From assembly GCF_013116745.1 (NCBI RefSeq), contig NZ_JABFOE010000008.1, positions 62,001 to 126,000 of the forward strand: a DNA stretch of 64,000 nucleotides. The letters are read 5' to 3'. Under the pieces are notes generated by a model. It was not told the DNA's origin. It made no database searches and saw only the letters and a list, made by a program, of their open reading frames with translations. Positions 35,964-44,964 of this stretch are shown here, piece by piece. A program made the position numbers and the translations under genes. Numbering within the stretch: position 1 is the stretch's first letter; every line of letters starts with the position of its first letter. This stretch comes from Arthrobacter sp. 260 (lineage in GTDB: Bacteria > Actinomycetota > Actinomycetes > Actinomycetales > Micrococcaceae).

Positions 35964-37262
35964 ATGGAAACGCATTCGCCTCTAGGGCATCACCCGCAGG
36001 ACGTCGCTGCACAGGAGCTCCCTTACCGGGGGCTTCCAGGACAGGGAGCCTCCTCGAAAGAGCTCCGGGTTGTGCTCTACTCGCACGATTCCCAGGGCCT
36101 GGGCCATACCCGACGGAATCTGGCTCTCGCCCACTCGCTGGCAGCCAACCTCCCCGGGCTGACCAACCGCAAGGTCACCGGGCTGCTGGTCACCGGCGAA
36201 TCCCAGGCAACACGGTTCGACAGCCCCGACGGCTGGGACTGGGTGGTGCTCCCCGGGATTTCCAAGGGCAGCGACGGCTATGTACCCCGCAACCTGGCCA
36301 TCAACCAAAGCAAACTCATCCGGTTGCGGTCGCAGATTATGGAAGCCGTGCTCTCGGAGTTCCGACCCCATCTGGTGGTGGTGGACCGTCACGCCTTCGG
36401 AGTGGACCGCGAACTCATCTCCGCCCTGTCGGACCTGAAGAAGGCACGGCCCAGCTGCAAGGTGGTCCTGGGCCTCCGCGAAATCCTCGACAGCCCCAAG
36501 GTGGCGCGCGGGGAATGGGACGCATTGGGCAGCCTGGACCGCCTCCGTGGCTACTTCGACGAACTGTGGGTCTACGGGGATCCTGACATCCACGACCCGG
36601 TGGCATCCGGCGAGATTCCGGGCAAGCTGGGCTCGATGGTCCGTTACACCGGATACCTCGCAACCGGTCGCCAGTCGAGGCGTCGCACCGGCACCACGGC
36701 GAAGCCGTATGTGCTCACCATGGCCGGTGGTGGATCCGACGGACGGGCGGTGCTGCTCACCGCGGCCCAGGCAACGGTCCCCCATGGCTATGAGCACCTG
36801 ATCGTCACGGGCCCACAGATGCCCAAGGAGGACCGGGTGCTGATCGAGAAGTCCGCGGCCCCCGGCACCCGGGTCATTTCGATGGTGAGGGACGGCCTCG
36901 CCGAGATGAGGGAAGCCTCGGCGATTGTGTCGATGGGTGGCTACAACTCCGTGTGCGAGATCATGAGCACCAACACCCCTGCACTGGTGGTCCCCCGGGT
37001 TCATCCCCGCCGGGAGCAGCTGATCCGCGCCGAATCCCTGGCCCGCCACGAACTGATGGACATGTGCCACCCCGACCGATTCACTCCCCAGGTTCTCACC
37101 GATTGGTTCGAGACCGTCGTCGGGACGCCAGCACCGCGGCACAACGTGGACCTGAACGGTCTGCACACCGTGGGTGAGTATGCAGCCGAACTGCTCGGCT
37201 TCACCGTGCCAACGTCTCATACCGACCTTCGCAGCGATTGGAAGACCCTTGCAGCCGTCTAG
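35964..37262 (+). CDS. GT28/MurG-like glycosyltransferase
   Basis: 432 residues, GT-B fold. The N-terminal domain opens RVVLYSHDSQGLGHTRRNLALA (nucleotide-sugar transferases of the MurG/MGD group carry a Gly-rich loop with His here), and the C-terminal domain has TMAGGGSDGRAVLLTAAQ and IVSMGGYNSVCEIMSTNTPALVVPR, the GGxNS donor-site motif of GT28. The donor is likely a UDP-sugar; the acceptor is unknown. It is the first gene of a six-gene operon and overlaps the next by 14 bases. Confidence 0.82.
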   Translation: METHSPLGHHPQDVAAQELPYRGLPGQGASSKELRVVLYSHDSQGLGHTRRNLALAHSLAANLPGLTNRKVTGLLVTGESQATRFDSPDGWDWVVLPGISKGSDGYVPRNLAINQSKLIRLRSQIMEAVLSEFRPHLVVVDRHAFGVDRELISALSDLKKARPSCKVVLGLREILDSPKVARGEWDALGSLDRLRGYFDELWVYGDPDIHDPVASGEIPGKLGSMVRYTGYLATGRQSRRRTGTTAKPYVLTMAGGGSDGRAVLLTAAQATVPHGYEHLIVTGPQMPKEDRVLIEKSAAPGTRVISMVRDGLAEMREASAIVSMGGYNSVCEIMSTNTPALVVPRVHPRREQLIRAESLARHELMDMCHPDRFTPQVLTDWFETVVGTPAPRHNVDLNGLHTVGEYAAELLGFTVPTSHTDLRSDWKTLAAV

Positions 37263-38547
37263 TCCGTCCCGCACCGGGTACATCCTGAAGATCTATCCCC
37301 GGTTCTCCGAGACCTTCATTGTCACCGAAATCCTCGCGCGGGAAGCCGCCGGAGACGAGCTGGAGATCTTCTCCCTCAGGCCCCCGATCGACCCCCGGTT
37401 TCATCCCGAGCTGGGCAGGGTCCAGGCGCCCGTCACGTATGTGTCGAAACCGGCAAAACTGGCCGAGGGCTGGGCCATCATCGCAGCGGCCGAGGGCGTG
37501 ATCCCCGACTTTGCTGACCGGTTCGCCCGGCTGCTGCCACAGCTGGCCGCCATGGACCCGGTGGAGGTCCACCAGGGTGTCGAGCTCGCCATGCTCCTGT
37601 GCCAGCGAGGCATCACCCATGTGCATGCCCATTTCGGGTCGATCGCCGCCCGCACCGCCAAGGCCGCAGCCGAGCTGACGGGCATTTCGTTCTCGTTCAC
37701 CGCTCACGCCAAGGACATCTTCCATGAAGAGGTGGACCCGGAGGTGCTCCGCAGTCTCATCGGTGCCGCCCACCACGTGGTGACGGTGAGCGATTTCAAC
37801 CTCAGTTACCTGGGCGGGCTCTTCCCCGAACATCTGGGACGGGTCCATCGGGTCTACAACGGTCTTGAGCTGGAGCGGTTTCCCTTCGCCAGTCCCACCG
37901 CGCCCGGACCAATGCTGCGGGTGGCCGCCGTCGGCCGTCTGGTGGAGAAGAAGGGTTTCAACCAGTTGCTTGAGGCCGTGGCTGAACTGGTCCACCGCGG
38001 CGTCGTACTCGACGTCCGCATTGCTGGTGGCGGAGAGCTTCACGACCAACTCGCTGACCAGATCACCCGCCACGGACTGGGGACGACCGTTACCCTGCTG
38101 GGACCACGGACCCAGGCCGAAGTGATTGATCTACTGCGATGGGCCGATGTGTTCGCCGCACCCTGCCTGGTGGGCCAGGACGGCAACGCCGACGGTCTGC
38201 CCACCGTCCTGCTCGAAGCAATGGCGATGGGGGTGCCCTGCATCGCCAGCGACGTCACCGGAATCCCCGAGGTGATTTCCAACGGTGGCGGCGCCCTGGA
38301 CCCCAGTACGCCCACCGGCGACGGCGCCCGGACCGGGATCCTGATCCGGTCCGGTGTGCACAGCGACCTGGTGGACGCCCTCCAGCAGGTGGCGTCAGTG
38401 GACTTCGACCGGCAGGCGGTGGCACTCGCTGCGCGCGGAGTGATCGAACAGTTCTTTGACTCGCACCGACAGTCCGTCAGGTTGCAGGAACTCGAAGCCA
38501 GCCTGCAACCGGTCCGCCAGATCGAGGAAGCGGTGGCCTACTCATGA
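37249..38547 (+). CDS. GT4-family glycosyltransferase (first of two)
   Basis: 432 residues from TTG 37249, chosen because GGAAG lies six bases before it and the product then starts close to the family motif YILKIYPRFSETFIVTEIL. His in THVHAHFGS and the GRLVEKKGFNQLLEAVAEL and EAMAMGVPCIASDVTGIPEVI segments place it in GT4 (colanic-acid WcaL-like, common in exopolysaccharide loci). It overlaps the previous gene by 14 bases and the next by four. Confidence 0.87.
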   Translation: MQPSSPSRTGYILKIYPRFSETFIVTEILAREAAGDELEIFSLRPPIDPRFHPELGRVQAPVTYVSKPAKLAEGWAIIAAAEGVIPDFADRFARLLPQLAAMDPVEVHQGVELAMLLCQRGITHVHAHFGSIAARTAKAAAELTGISFSFTAHAKDIFHEEVDPEVLRSLIGAAHHVVTVSDFNLSYLGGLFPEHLGRVHRVYNGLELERFPFASPTAPGPMLRVAAVGRLVEKKGFNQLLEAVAELVHRGVVLDVRIAGGGELHDQLADQITRHGLGTTVTLLGPRTQAEVIDLLRWADVFAAPCLVGQDGNADGLPTVLLEAMAMGVPCIASDVTGIPEVISNGGGALDPSTPTGDGARTGILIRSGVHSDLVDALQQVASVDFDRQAVALAARGVIEQFFDSHRQSVRLQELEASLQPVRQIEEAVAYS

Positions 38548-39677
38548 TTCGTCTTGCCTATCTCTGCGTGGACCCCGGGGTTCCGGTATTCGGCTCGAAG
38601 GGTGCCTCAGTGCACGTGCAGGAGATTATCCGCAGCTGGCGGGCACTCGGTGCCGAGGTCACTGTGTACTGCACCCGGCCCGGAACCGACATCCCGGCAG
38701 ACCTCGCCGACGTTCGGGTGGTGGTCCACCGCATCCCCAAGGGTGACGGTGCCGCCCGCGAACAGGCACAGGCCACCGCTGCGGCCGAATTGGCGGCCCA
38801 GGCCATCGCCGACGGCGCAACGGCTGTCTACGAGCGGTATTCACTCTTCAGTGACGCCCTCGCCCGCATCACGTCAGCGTTGGCCATCCCGGGGTTCCTT
38901 GAGGTAAACGCCCCGCTGATCGATGAACAGCGTATCCACCGCTCCCTCGTGGACGAAGAGGGAGCGCTCACGGTGTTGACTCGTCAGGTTGCTGCGGCCT
39001 CCAGGACGGTCTGTGTCTCAGAACCCGTTGCCACCTGGGTGAAGGAGCGGGTGGCGAGCGAGGATCAGGCGAAGGTGCTGGTGGTCCCCAACGGGGTCAA
39101 CGTCGATCGGATCCGGCCCACGGCCGAGGCGGTAGGCATCCCGATGGTGGTGTTCGTCGGGACATTGAAACCGTGGCACGGGGTGGAGACCCTGATTCGG
39201 GCCAAGGCTGTCGCGTCGACTGACTGGGCTCTGCGGATCGTGGGAGACGGCCCGGAGGGTCAGCGGCTCCGCGAGCTCGCGGTCGCGCACGGGGCGGCTG
39301 TCGAGTTCACCGGTGCCGTCACCCCCGATCTCATCCCGGCCGCGCTGGCAGGGTGTGCCCTGGCGGCTGCACCTTATCCCGAGATGGAAGACGCGAGCGA
39401 CCAGTACTTTTCTCCGCTGAAGATCTACGAATACTGTGCGGCGGGTCTGCCAGTGGTCGCCTCCCGGGTGGGGCAGGTGCCTTCGATCATTGACGACGGC
39501 GTCACCGGACTGCTGGTGGATCCCTCGGATCCTGCAGCGCTGGCAGCCGCCATCGATGACCTTGCCGGTGCTCCGCTGGCCAGGGCAGCGATGTCCGACG
39601 CCGCGCGCAGCCTGGCCAGCGATCATCACAGTTGGGACGGCGTCTTGGGGCGCATCACCGAAGGGATCCTGTCATGA
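38544..39677 (+). CDS. GT4-family glycosyltransferase (second of two)
   Basis: 377 residues, GT-B fold. N-terminal loop FGSKGASVHVQEIIRSW, central VPNGVNVDRI, and C-terminal YFSPLKIYEYCAAGLPVVASRVGQVPSII, a GT4 donor site. It shares the family with its neighbour but little sequence, so the two probably add different sugars. The ATG overlaps the upstream stop by four bases, and its own stop overlaps the ABC gene (ATGA). Confidence 0.87.
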   Translation: MIRLAYLCVDPGVPVFGSKGASVHVQEIIRSWRALGAEVTVYCTRPGTDIPADLADVRVVVHRIPKGDGAAREQAQATAAAELAAQAIADGATAVYERYSLFSDALARITSALAIPGFLEVNAPLIDEQRIHRSLVDEEGALTVLTRQVAAASRTVCVSEPVATWVKERVASEDQAKVLVVPNGVNVDRIRPTAEAVGIPMVVFVGTLKPWHGVETLIRAKAVASTDWALRIVGDGPEGQRLRELAVAHGAAVEFTGAVTPDLIPAALAGCALAAAPYPEMEDASDQYFSPLKIYEYCAAGLPVVASRVGQVPSIIDDGVTGLLVDPSDPAALAAAIDDLAGAPLARAAMSDAARSLASDHHSWDGVLGRITEGILS

Positions 39678-41587
39678 CCATCGAGAAGACTCCATCAGAG
39701 GTCGTTGCTGCTCCCCTGACTCCGGCAATCGTTAGGGCCCCCAAACCGGCGACGCTGCCGACCATCGGCCCCAAGATGGGACGTAGCCCCCTCCGCCGGA
39801 CCATCAATATTGCGAAGCCACATCTACGCAAACACCGCATGCTGATGAGCGGCGGAGTGGTGGCGTTGCTTTTTGAAGTGATCTTCCGGGTGCTCGAACC
39901 CTGGCCGGTCAAGTTTGTGGTGGACGCGATTTCACGCAGCCTGGGAGCAGATCTGGCCGGAACCGGTCCGTTGGCCACCGAGGGCCTTCTCCTCGCGTGT
40001 GGTGCGGGTTTGCTGGTGATCATTGGGATGCGGGCGCTGTGCAACTACCTCGCCACTGTGGCGTTCGCGCTGGCTGGTTCGAGGGTTGCGACGGAGCTGC
40101 GGGCACGGGTCTTCGAGCACGTGCAGTCCCTGTCCACGCGGTATCACTCATCGGCACGGACCGGCGACACCATCCAGCGGTTGGTGGGCGACGTCGGCCG
40201 GCTCCAGGAGGTGGCGGTGAGCGCCGGACTGCCGCTGATCGCCAACTGCATCACCCTGGTGGTGATGGGCGGAGTGATGTTCTGGCTGGATCCGCTGCTC
40301 GCCCTCGTGGTGGTCATTGCCTGTGCCAGTTTCCTGCTGCTGTCGCGTGTCAGCACCGGCAAGATCACCGTAGCGGCACGCCGGACCCGGAAAGGCGAGG
40401 GCTCACTTGCCAACACCGCTCAGGAGAGTCTGGGCGCTATCCGGGTGGTACAGACCTACGGACTGGAGAAGACCCTTTCTGATCGGTTCGGCAGCAGCAA
40501 CCAGAAGACCCTCAAAGACGGAGTCCAATCCAGGCGCCTCGCCGCAGCATTGGAACGCCGCACCGACGTCATTGTCGGCGTCGCCACCGCCATCGTGCTG
40601 GCGGGCGGCGGATGGCGGGTGGTGCAGGGGGCGATGACTCCCGGCGACCTCGTGCTGTTCCTGATGTACCTGAAAACTTCAATGAAGCCGCTGCGGGATC
40701 TGGCCAAGTACACGGGTCGGATTGCCCGCGCGACGGCCTCGGGCGAGCGGGTGGCTGACCTCCTGGACGAACGGGTGGACATTGTTAACGCCCCGAACGC
40801 CGTGTCGCTCGGCAAGGTGTGGGGCGACGTGGAGTTCCGCGACATGACTGCTGCTTACGGTGACGGGCAACCGGTCCTGAAGGGCCTGAACCTGGCGCTG
40901 GTCGGTGGGCGCAAGACCGCCATTGTGGGGCCATCCGGATCGGGCAAGTCCACGCTGGTGTCGCTGATGGTGCGCATGATGGATCCGGTGTCCGGAACCG
41001 CCCACGTGGACGGACATGATCTGCGCACGGTGACGCTTGAGTCGCTGCGGTCGAATATCAGTCTGGTCCTGCAGGATGCGGTGCTGTTCACAGGTACCAT
41101 CCGGGAGAACATCCGGTATGGCCGGGCGGATGCCACCGACGCCGAGGTAGAACGCGCGGCCGTGCTGGCGAATGCCCACACGTTCATCTCCGGATTCGAG
41201 GACGGGTATGACACAGTGGTCGGCGAGCGCGGCGGGACCCTGTCGGGTGGGCAGCGGCAGCGCATCACCATTGCCAGGGCGTTGCTTCGTGATTCGCCAG
41301 TAGTCATCCTGGACGAGGTGACAACCGGGTTGGATCAGACGTCACGGACCGAAGTCCTTGCCGGCCTGGCCACCCTGACCGAGGGTCGCACCACCATCAC
41401 GATCACCCATGAGGCGTCCGTAGCCCTCACCCATGATCGGGTGGTGTGGCTGCAGGATGGGCAGATCCTACTCGACGGGAGCCCCGCCGAACTGATGGAC
41501 CACCCGATGTTCGCCACCTGGGTCCGTCAACAACAGGCGGCCGATGAGGCGCAGCTCGCCGAGAAGACTGCTGGAGTCCGGGCATGA
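39674..41587 (+). CDS. ABC exporter (fused membrane and ATPase domains)
   Basis: 637 residues: a cytoplasmic N-terminus, six membrane helices (about 55-330) and an ATPase domain (about 380-600) with Walker A GPSGSGKSTLVSL, Q-loop LVLQDAVLF, signature LSGGQRQRITIARAL, Walker B PVVILDEVTTGLD and switch His ITHEAS. This is the type IV (MsbA/lipid A-like) exporter half-molecule, expected to work as a homodimer. Since it is encoded among three glycosyltransferases, it most likely exports or flips their product. It overlaps the next gene by four bases. Confidence 0.93.
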   Translation: MTIEKTPSEVVAAPLTPAIVRAPKPATLPTIGPKMGRSPLRRTINIAKPHLRKHRMLMSGGVVALLFEVIFRVLEPWPVKFVVDAISRSLGADLAGTGPLATEGLLLACGAGLLVIIGMRALCNYLATVAFALAGSRVATELRARVFEHVQSLSTRYHSSARTGDTIQRLVGDVGRLQEVAVSAGLPLIANCITLVVMGGVMFWLDPLLALVVVIACASFLLLSRVSTGKITVAARRTRKGEGSLANTAQESLGAIRVVQTYGLEKTLSDRFGSSNQKTLKDGVQSRRLAAALERRTDVIVGVATAIVLAGGGWRVVQGAMTPGDLVLFLMYLKTSMKPLRDLAKYTGRIARATASGERVADLLDERVDIVNAPNAVSLGKVWGDVEFRDMTAAYGDGQPVLKGLNLALVGGRKTAIVGPSGSGKSTLVSLMVRMMDPVSGTAHVDGHDLRTVTLESLRSNISLVLQDAVLFTGTIRENIRYGRADATDAEVERAAVLANAHTFISGFEDGYDTVVGERGGTLSGGQRQRITIARALLRDSPVVILDEVTTGLDQTSRTEVLAGLATLTEGRTTITITHEASVALTHDRVVWLQDGQILLDGSPAELMDHPMFATWVRQQQAADEAQLAEKTAGVRA

Positions 41588-42852
41588 GGGCCACCGCCGT
41601 CCGGTCCCAGGCCGCTCATCCGGCTCTGGCCGTTGATCCAGCCCTTCCCGGACTCGCCGAGTTCTTCGATAGTGACCGGCTCAGCGAGTTGCTGGGTCAT
41701 CCTGTGTGGGCTGACCGGCTGCGGCACAAGCCCGGTACGTCGGCGGTTGCCCGTCTCCGGGAAGCCGGGGGCGGTATCGGCTGGCTGGCCACCTACAGTC
41801 CCGATGCCGCAGCAAAGCTGGAGAAGACGTTCAGCCGGGCGGTCGGCAGCGGTCTGGAGGTCCACCACGTCGCGTTACCCGACTATCCGGAGCACAGCCT
41901 GGTGTCGGGACCCATCGAACTGGATCACCGGCTGTACCGCCCCCTGCGGCCGTTCCGAGAAGCCGGGTTCGGCTGGATCTTTGCCGACCGTGCAGTTGAG
42001 GTGCTCAACTACAACCCGCAACGCAGGGTGGTGTTTGGGCTTCGCCATCGGGGTGAACGATTGGTGTGCAAACTCGGTGCGGCGCCACCACACGCCGATG
42101 GCCAGCTGTTGGCGAAGCTCGCGTCCAGTGGTGTTCCGGTTCTGGAGACCGTTGACAGGTCGGGGTTGCCCACCTCGAGTCATGTGCAGTACTTCAGCTG
42201 GTTCGGTTCCGGTGACCTCAGCACCGTGGGCGCCAGCCACCCTTATCCCCTTGAAGCTGCCTCCCCGGGGACGGCGGCCGATGCCGGTGCTGCCTCCTAT
42301 GCAGCGGGAATGGCGTTGGCGTTGCTTCATCAACAGCCACCCGCCTTTGAGTCACACCGGTGGCGGGCACCGGCCGGATCGCTGATCGATCTGGTGCGGG
42401 AGACGTCGTCCCTGCTTCCCGGAATTTCCGATCGGCTGGAGCGGCTGCGTGCTGGACTGGAACCGCTGTTGCGGCGTCCTGGCCGGGCCGCGCTGATTCA
42501 CGGTGACTTTTCTGCCGACCAGGTACTGGTGGATGGCAGCGACATCCGGCTGACGGATCTGGAGCGATGCACCTACGGTGCGGGCGCATCCGATCTGGGT
42601 AGTTTTGCCGCCGTCGAGATCCTGCACAGCATGCCATTGGCGAGGGGCACCGATGTGTTGGCGCTTCCCCGTACTGCGGCGATGCTGGACGGCTACAGCG
42701 CTGGCCCCACAGGGGCCACCGAGACGGAGGTGCTGGGGTGGACAGTGTTTCACTTGCTCAACCGCCTGAGTGAGCCTTTTCGATCCTGTTCTCCCACCTG
42801 GCGGCAGGACATGGTGAACCAACTAGACCTGATGGAGGACATCCTGTGGTGA
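41584..42852 (+). CDS. Phosphotransferase-fold protein (APH-like), first copy
   Basis: 422 residues. The C-terminal half carries an aminoglycoside-phosphotransferase/choline-kinase core: catalytic loop LIHGDFSADQVLVDGSD (Brenner motif HGDxxxxQ) and the metal-binding RLTDLERC, where the usual IDxD/E reads TDLE. The N-terminal half (from AVDPALPGLAEFFDSDRL) is long and has no clear match. It probably phosphorylates a small molecule, perhaps the sugar or sugar alcohol head of the exported glycan. Antibiotic resistance seems unlikely given its operon. Confidence 0.72.
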   Translation: MRATAVRSQAAHPALAVDPALPGLAEFFDSDRLSELLGHPVWADRLRHKPGTSAVARLREAGGGIGWLATYSPDAAAKLEKTFSRAVGSGLEVHHVALPDYPEHSLVSGPIELDHRLYRPLRPFREAGFGWIFADRAVEVLNYNPQRRVVFGLRHRGERLVCKLGAAPPHADGQLLAKLASSGVPVLETVDRSGLPTSSHVQYFSWFGSGDLSTVGASHPYPLEAASPGTAADAGAASYAAGMALALLHQQPPAFESHRWRAPAGSLIDLVRETSSLLPGISDRLERLRAGLEPLLRRPGRAALIHGDFSADQVLVDGSDIRLTDLERCTYGAGASDLGSFAAVEILHSMPLARGTDVLALPRTAAMLDGYSAGPTGATETEVLGWTVFHLLNRLSEPFRSCSPTWRQDMVNQLDLMEDILW

Positions 42853-44078
42853 CAACTATCCCCGCAACCTTGACGGATCGTGCTGGCCGACAACTAAACG
42901 TCCACCGGGCATGGCCGCGTGACGGTGGTCGGCTGACCTTTGAGGCGACTGACGCGGATTGCGGCCGGGTCAGGGCAGGCACCATCGGGGCTGACGGCGT
43001 GGTGCGTTTGTCGCCATTCGCTGAAGATCCGGTGTTGTCGGGTCTACCCGGTGCTGCGGCGCTGGGTCAGTTGTTGGTCCACCGGTATAAGCGGCGCGCA
43101 GTGGTCCGCGATGATGCTGGATTCACCAAGCTGCTGGCTCCCGGCAAGGCTGAGGGGGTGGCAGTTGCCCACCGGTTGATGCGCACGTTGGCGTATCCGT
43201 CAGGGATGGTGGTGCCCGACGTCGTAGTGCAAGATCACGACAGCGTCACGTTGACGGCGGTGCATGGAACCAGTTTGCACGAGCTGGGGCGCGGGTCCAC
43301 TGCAGATGGACATGCGGACGGTGCTGCCACTGAAGACGGGGACGCACGTTGGAACGGGCCCGGTCAGGACAGCGGGACTGGCCGCCCGGCCGGAACTGGT
43401 ACTTGGGATGGGGCTGGCACCTGGCAGAACGCTTGGCATCAGTGGGCCCAGCGGTGGCCCCGGTTGGCTGTTGCACAGGAGCGCGTCGAACGGGGCAACG
43501 TCGTTGAACAGGGCAGTGTTGGACAAGGCAGCGCCGGACAGAGCAGGGTCGCTCTGCCAGCCCACACAGCGCGCGATGAGTGTCGCACCATGGCACGGTG
43601 GGTAAACCAGGCGCAGGAGTTTGAGGCGCTGCCTGTTGAACCTGCCCGGCTCCAAAGGGCGTCGGCGCAAGTAGCTCGTTTGCTGATTTCCGGGGCACCA
43701 CAACAGGCAGTGCTGTCCCATCGCGATCTCCACGACAAGCAGCTGTTGTTCAATCCGGATTCGGGTTCCATAGGGTTGATCGACTGTGACACCGTAGCTG
43801 TCGCTGAGCCTGCACTCGATCTGGCGAATCTTCTGGTGCATGTCGACTTCCGGCGAGCGCAGGGTGTCTACTCTGCTGTGGCCGCACAAACAGCCGAACA
43901 GTCTGTCCTCACGGCTGCGGCGGCGATGGGTGTGTCAGATGCGCGACTGCAGGCCTACGCGGTGTCGACCAGGCTACGACTGGCGTGCCTGTACGCCTTC
44001 AGGCCGCAGCACCAGGCTCTGGCTCACCGTTGGTTTGAGGATCTCGAGACCGACCTCGGAGGAACAGCAGCGGCTTAG
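42846..44078 (+). CDS. Phosphotransferase-fold protein (APH-like), second copy
   Basis: 410 residues, overlapping the previous gene. Catalytic loop LSHRDLHDKQLLFN and metal motif IGLIDCDTVAVAEPALDLANLLVH are complete, so this copy is the more canonical kinase. Between the N-lobe and C-lobe sits a Gly/Asp/Thr-rich low-complexity segment (about 145-235) with repeated GQGS/GTGT units, absent in usual APH proteins. The N-lobe has VVRDDAGFTKLLAPGKAEGV, with Lys as the likely ATP ligand. Last gene of the glycan operon; a 24-bp tandem repeat follows. Confidence 0.78.
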   Translation: MVTTIPATLTDRAGRQLNVHRAWPRDGGRLTFEATDADCGRVRAGTIGADGVVRLSPFAEDPVLSGLPGAAALGQLLVHRYKRRAVVRDDAGFTKLLAPGKAEGVAVAHRLMRTLAYPSGMVVPDVVVQDHDSVTLTAVHGTSLHELGRGSTADGHADGAATEDGDARWNGPGQDSGTGRPAGTGTWDGAGTWQNAWHQWAQRWPRLAVAQERVERGNVVEQGSVGQGSAGQSRVALPAHTARDECRTMARWVNQAQEFEALPVEPARLQRASAQVARLLISGAPQQAVLSHRDLHDKQLLFNPDSGSIGLIDCDTVAVAEPALDLANLLVHVDFRRAQGVYSAVAAQTAEQSVLTAAAAMGVSDARLQAYAVSTRLRLACLYAFRPQHQALAHRWFEDLETDLGGTAAA

Positions 44079-44086
44079 TCTGTCGG

Positions 44087-44134
44087 CCGGGTTGAGCAGG
44101 ACGAGTCAGGCCGGGTTGAGCAGGACGAGTCAGG
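44087..44134. repeat. 24-bp perfect tandem duplication
   Basis: CCGGGTTGAGCAGGACGAGT plus CAGG occurs twice without spacer, beginning nine bases after the stop of the second kinase gene. It has no clear stem, so it is more likely a replication-slippage duplication than a terminator. The gap to rsmD shows nothing else. Confidence 0.9.
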
Positions 44135-44229
44135 CTGATCTCGTCGGTCGCGGGTTGTTCTGCATCTCCGGTCCTCTACTTTCGTGAAAGTCCGGCCGGC
44201 CTCCCCCCACCCGCGAGATCGTCCATCGC

Positions 44230-44808
44230 CTACAGACGAGCTGCCGTCGGTTCGGCGAACCATAGCCTGGTTTCGCCGTACTTCTTCTCGGCGAAACGTT
44301 CCAGTCCAGCGGGCCAGTCTGGCTCCTGCGAGCGCGATGAGCGTTCCAGAACAACAACTGCACCCTTTGCCAGATGGGGAACGAGCGTTGCGAGAATAGT
44401 GGTCAGCGATTCGTTTTCCACCGGATAGGGAGGATCCATCAGAACCAGATCCCATTGATCCTCCGAAGTGACGCGGTCAAGGTAGGTTTCCACCTTCAGG
44501 TGGTGGACCCGAACGGTCTGCTGTTTGAGGGTCTTGTTGACGAGGTCGGCATTTGATCGGCTGACTGCGGCTGCCTTGTCGGCCGACTCCACCAAATCAA
44601 CGATCTTCGCTCCCCTGCTGGCGCTTTCAACCCCGAGTGATCCGGACCCCGAGAAAAGGTCAAGCACCCGGGCGTCCGCGATGACCTCATAGGCATCCAG
44701 ACGGGAGAAGAGCGCCTCCTTCACCCGATCGGTGGTGGGTCGCGTAGCGGTGCCAGGGACACTCAAAAGGGGTAGGCCGCCGGCAGCTCCAGCGATGATT
44801 CGACTCAT
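44230..44808 (-). CDS. rsmD: 16S rRNA (guanine966-N2)-methyltransferase
   Basis: 192 residues. Start MSRIIAGAAGG, then RPTTDRVKEALFSRL, the SAM loop VLDLFSGSGSLGVESASRGA and the catalytic motif DLVLMDPPYPVE (DPPY) are all RsmD hallmarks. It methylates G966 of 16S rRNA. It lies downstream of recG on the same strand, but a DUF222-HNH gene has been inserted between them. Confidence 0.96.
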   Translation of the reverse strand: MSRIIAGAAGGLPLLSVPGTATRPTTDRVKEALFSRLDAYEVIADARVLDLFSGSGSLGVESASRGAKIVDLVESADKAAAVSRSNADLVNKTLKQQTVRVHHLKVETYLDRVTSEDQWDLVLMDPPYPVENESLTTILATLVPHLAKGAVVVLERSSRSQEPDWPAGLERFAEKKYGETRLWFAEPTAARL

Positions 44809-44874
44809 GATTCAACTCTATCGACTCGGGATGGCCTGCTCGTGCGCCTTCACCCTCCCCATACACTGACCCTT

Positions 44875-44936
44875 CACCCCTCACGCCTGACCCCACCCGC
44901 TCACCCGACACCCATGTCCGTCCACCCCTCACGCCT
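44875..44936. repeat. Short repeat in a C-rich, G-poor spacer
   Basis: CACCCCTCACGCCT occurs at 44875-44888 and 44923-44936 within a strongly strand-biased stretch (about 44850-44941) that is C-rich and almost free of G runs. It lies between rsmD and the DUF222-HNH gene, downstream of the latter. No gene or stem is seen. Confidence 0.6.
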
Positions 44937-44964
44937 CACCGCTATAGCAACTTCTCGCCAGGGC

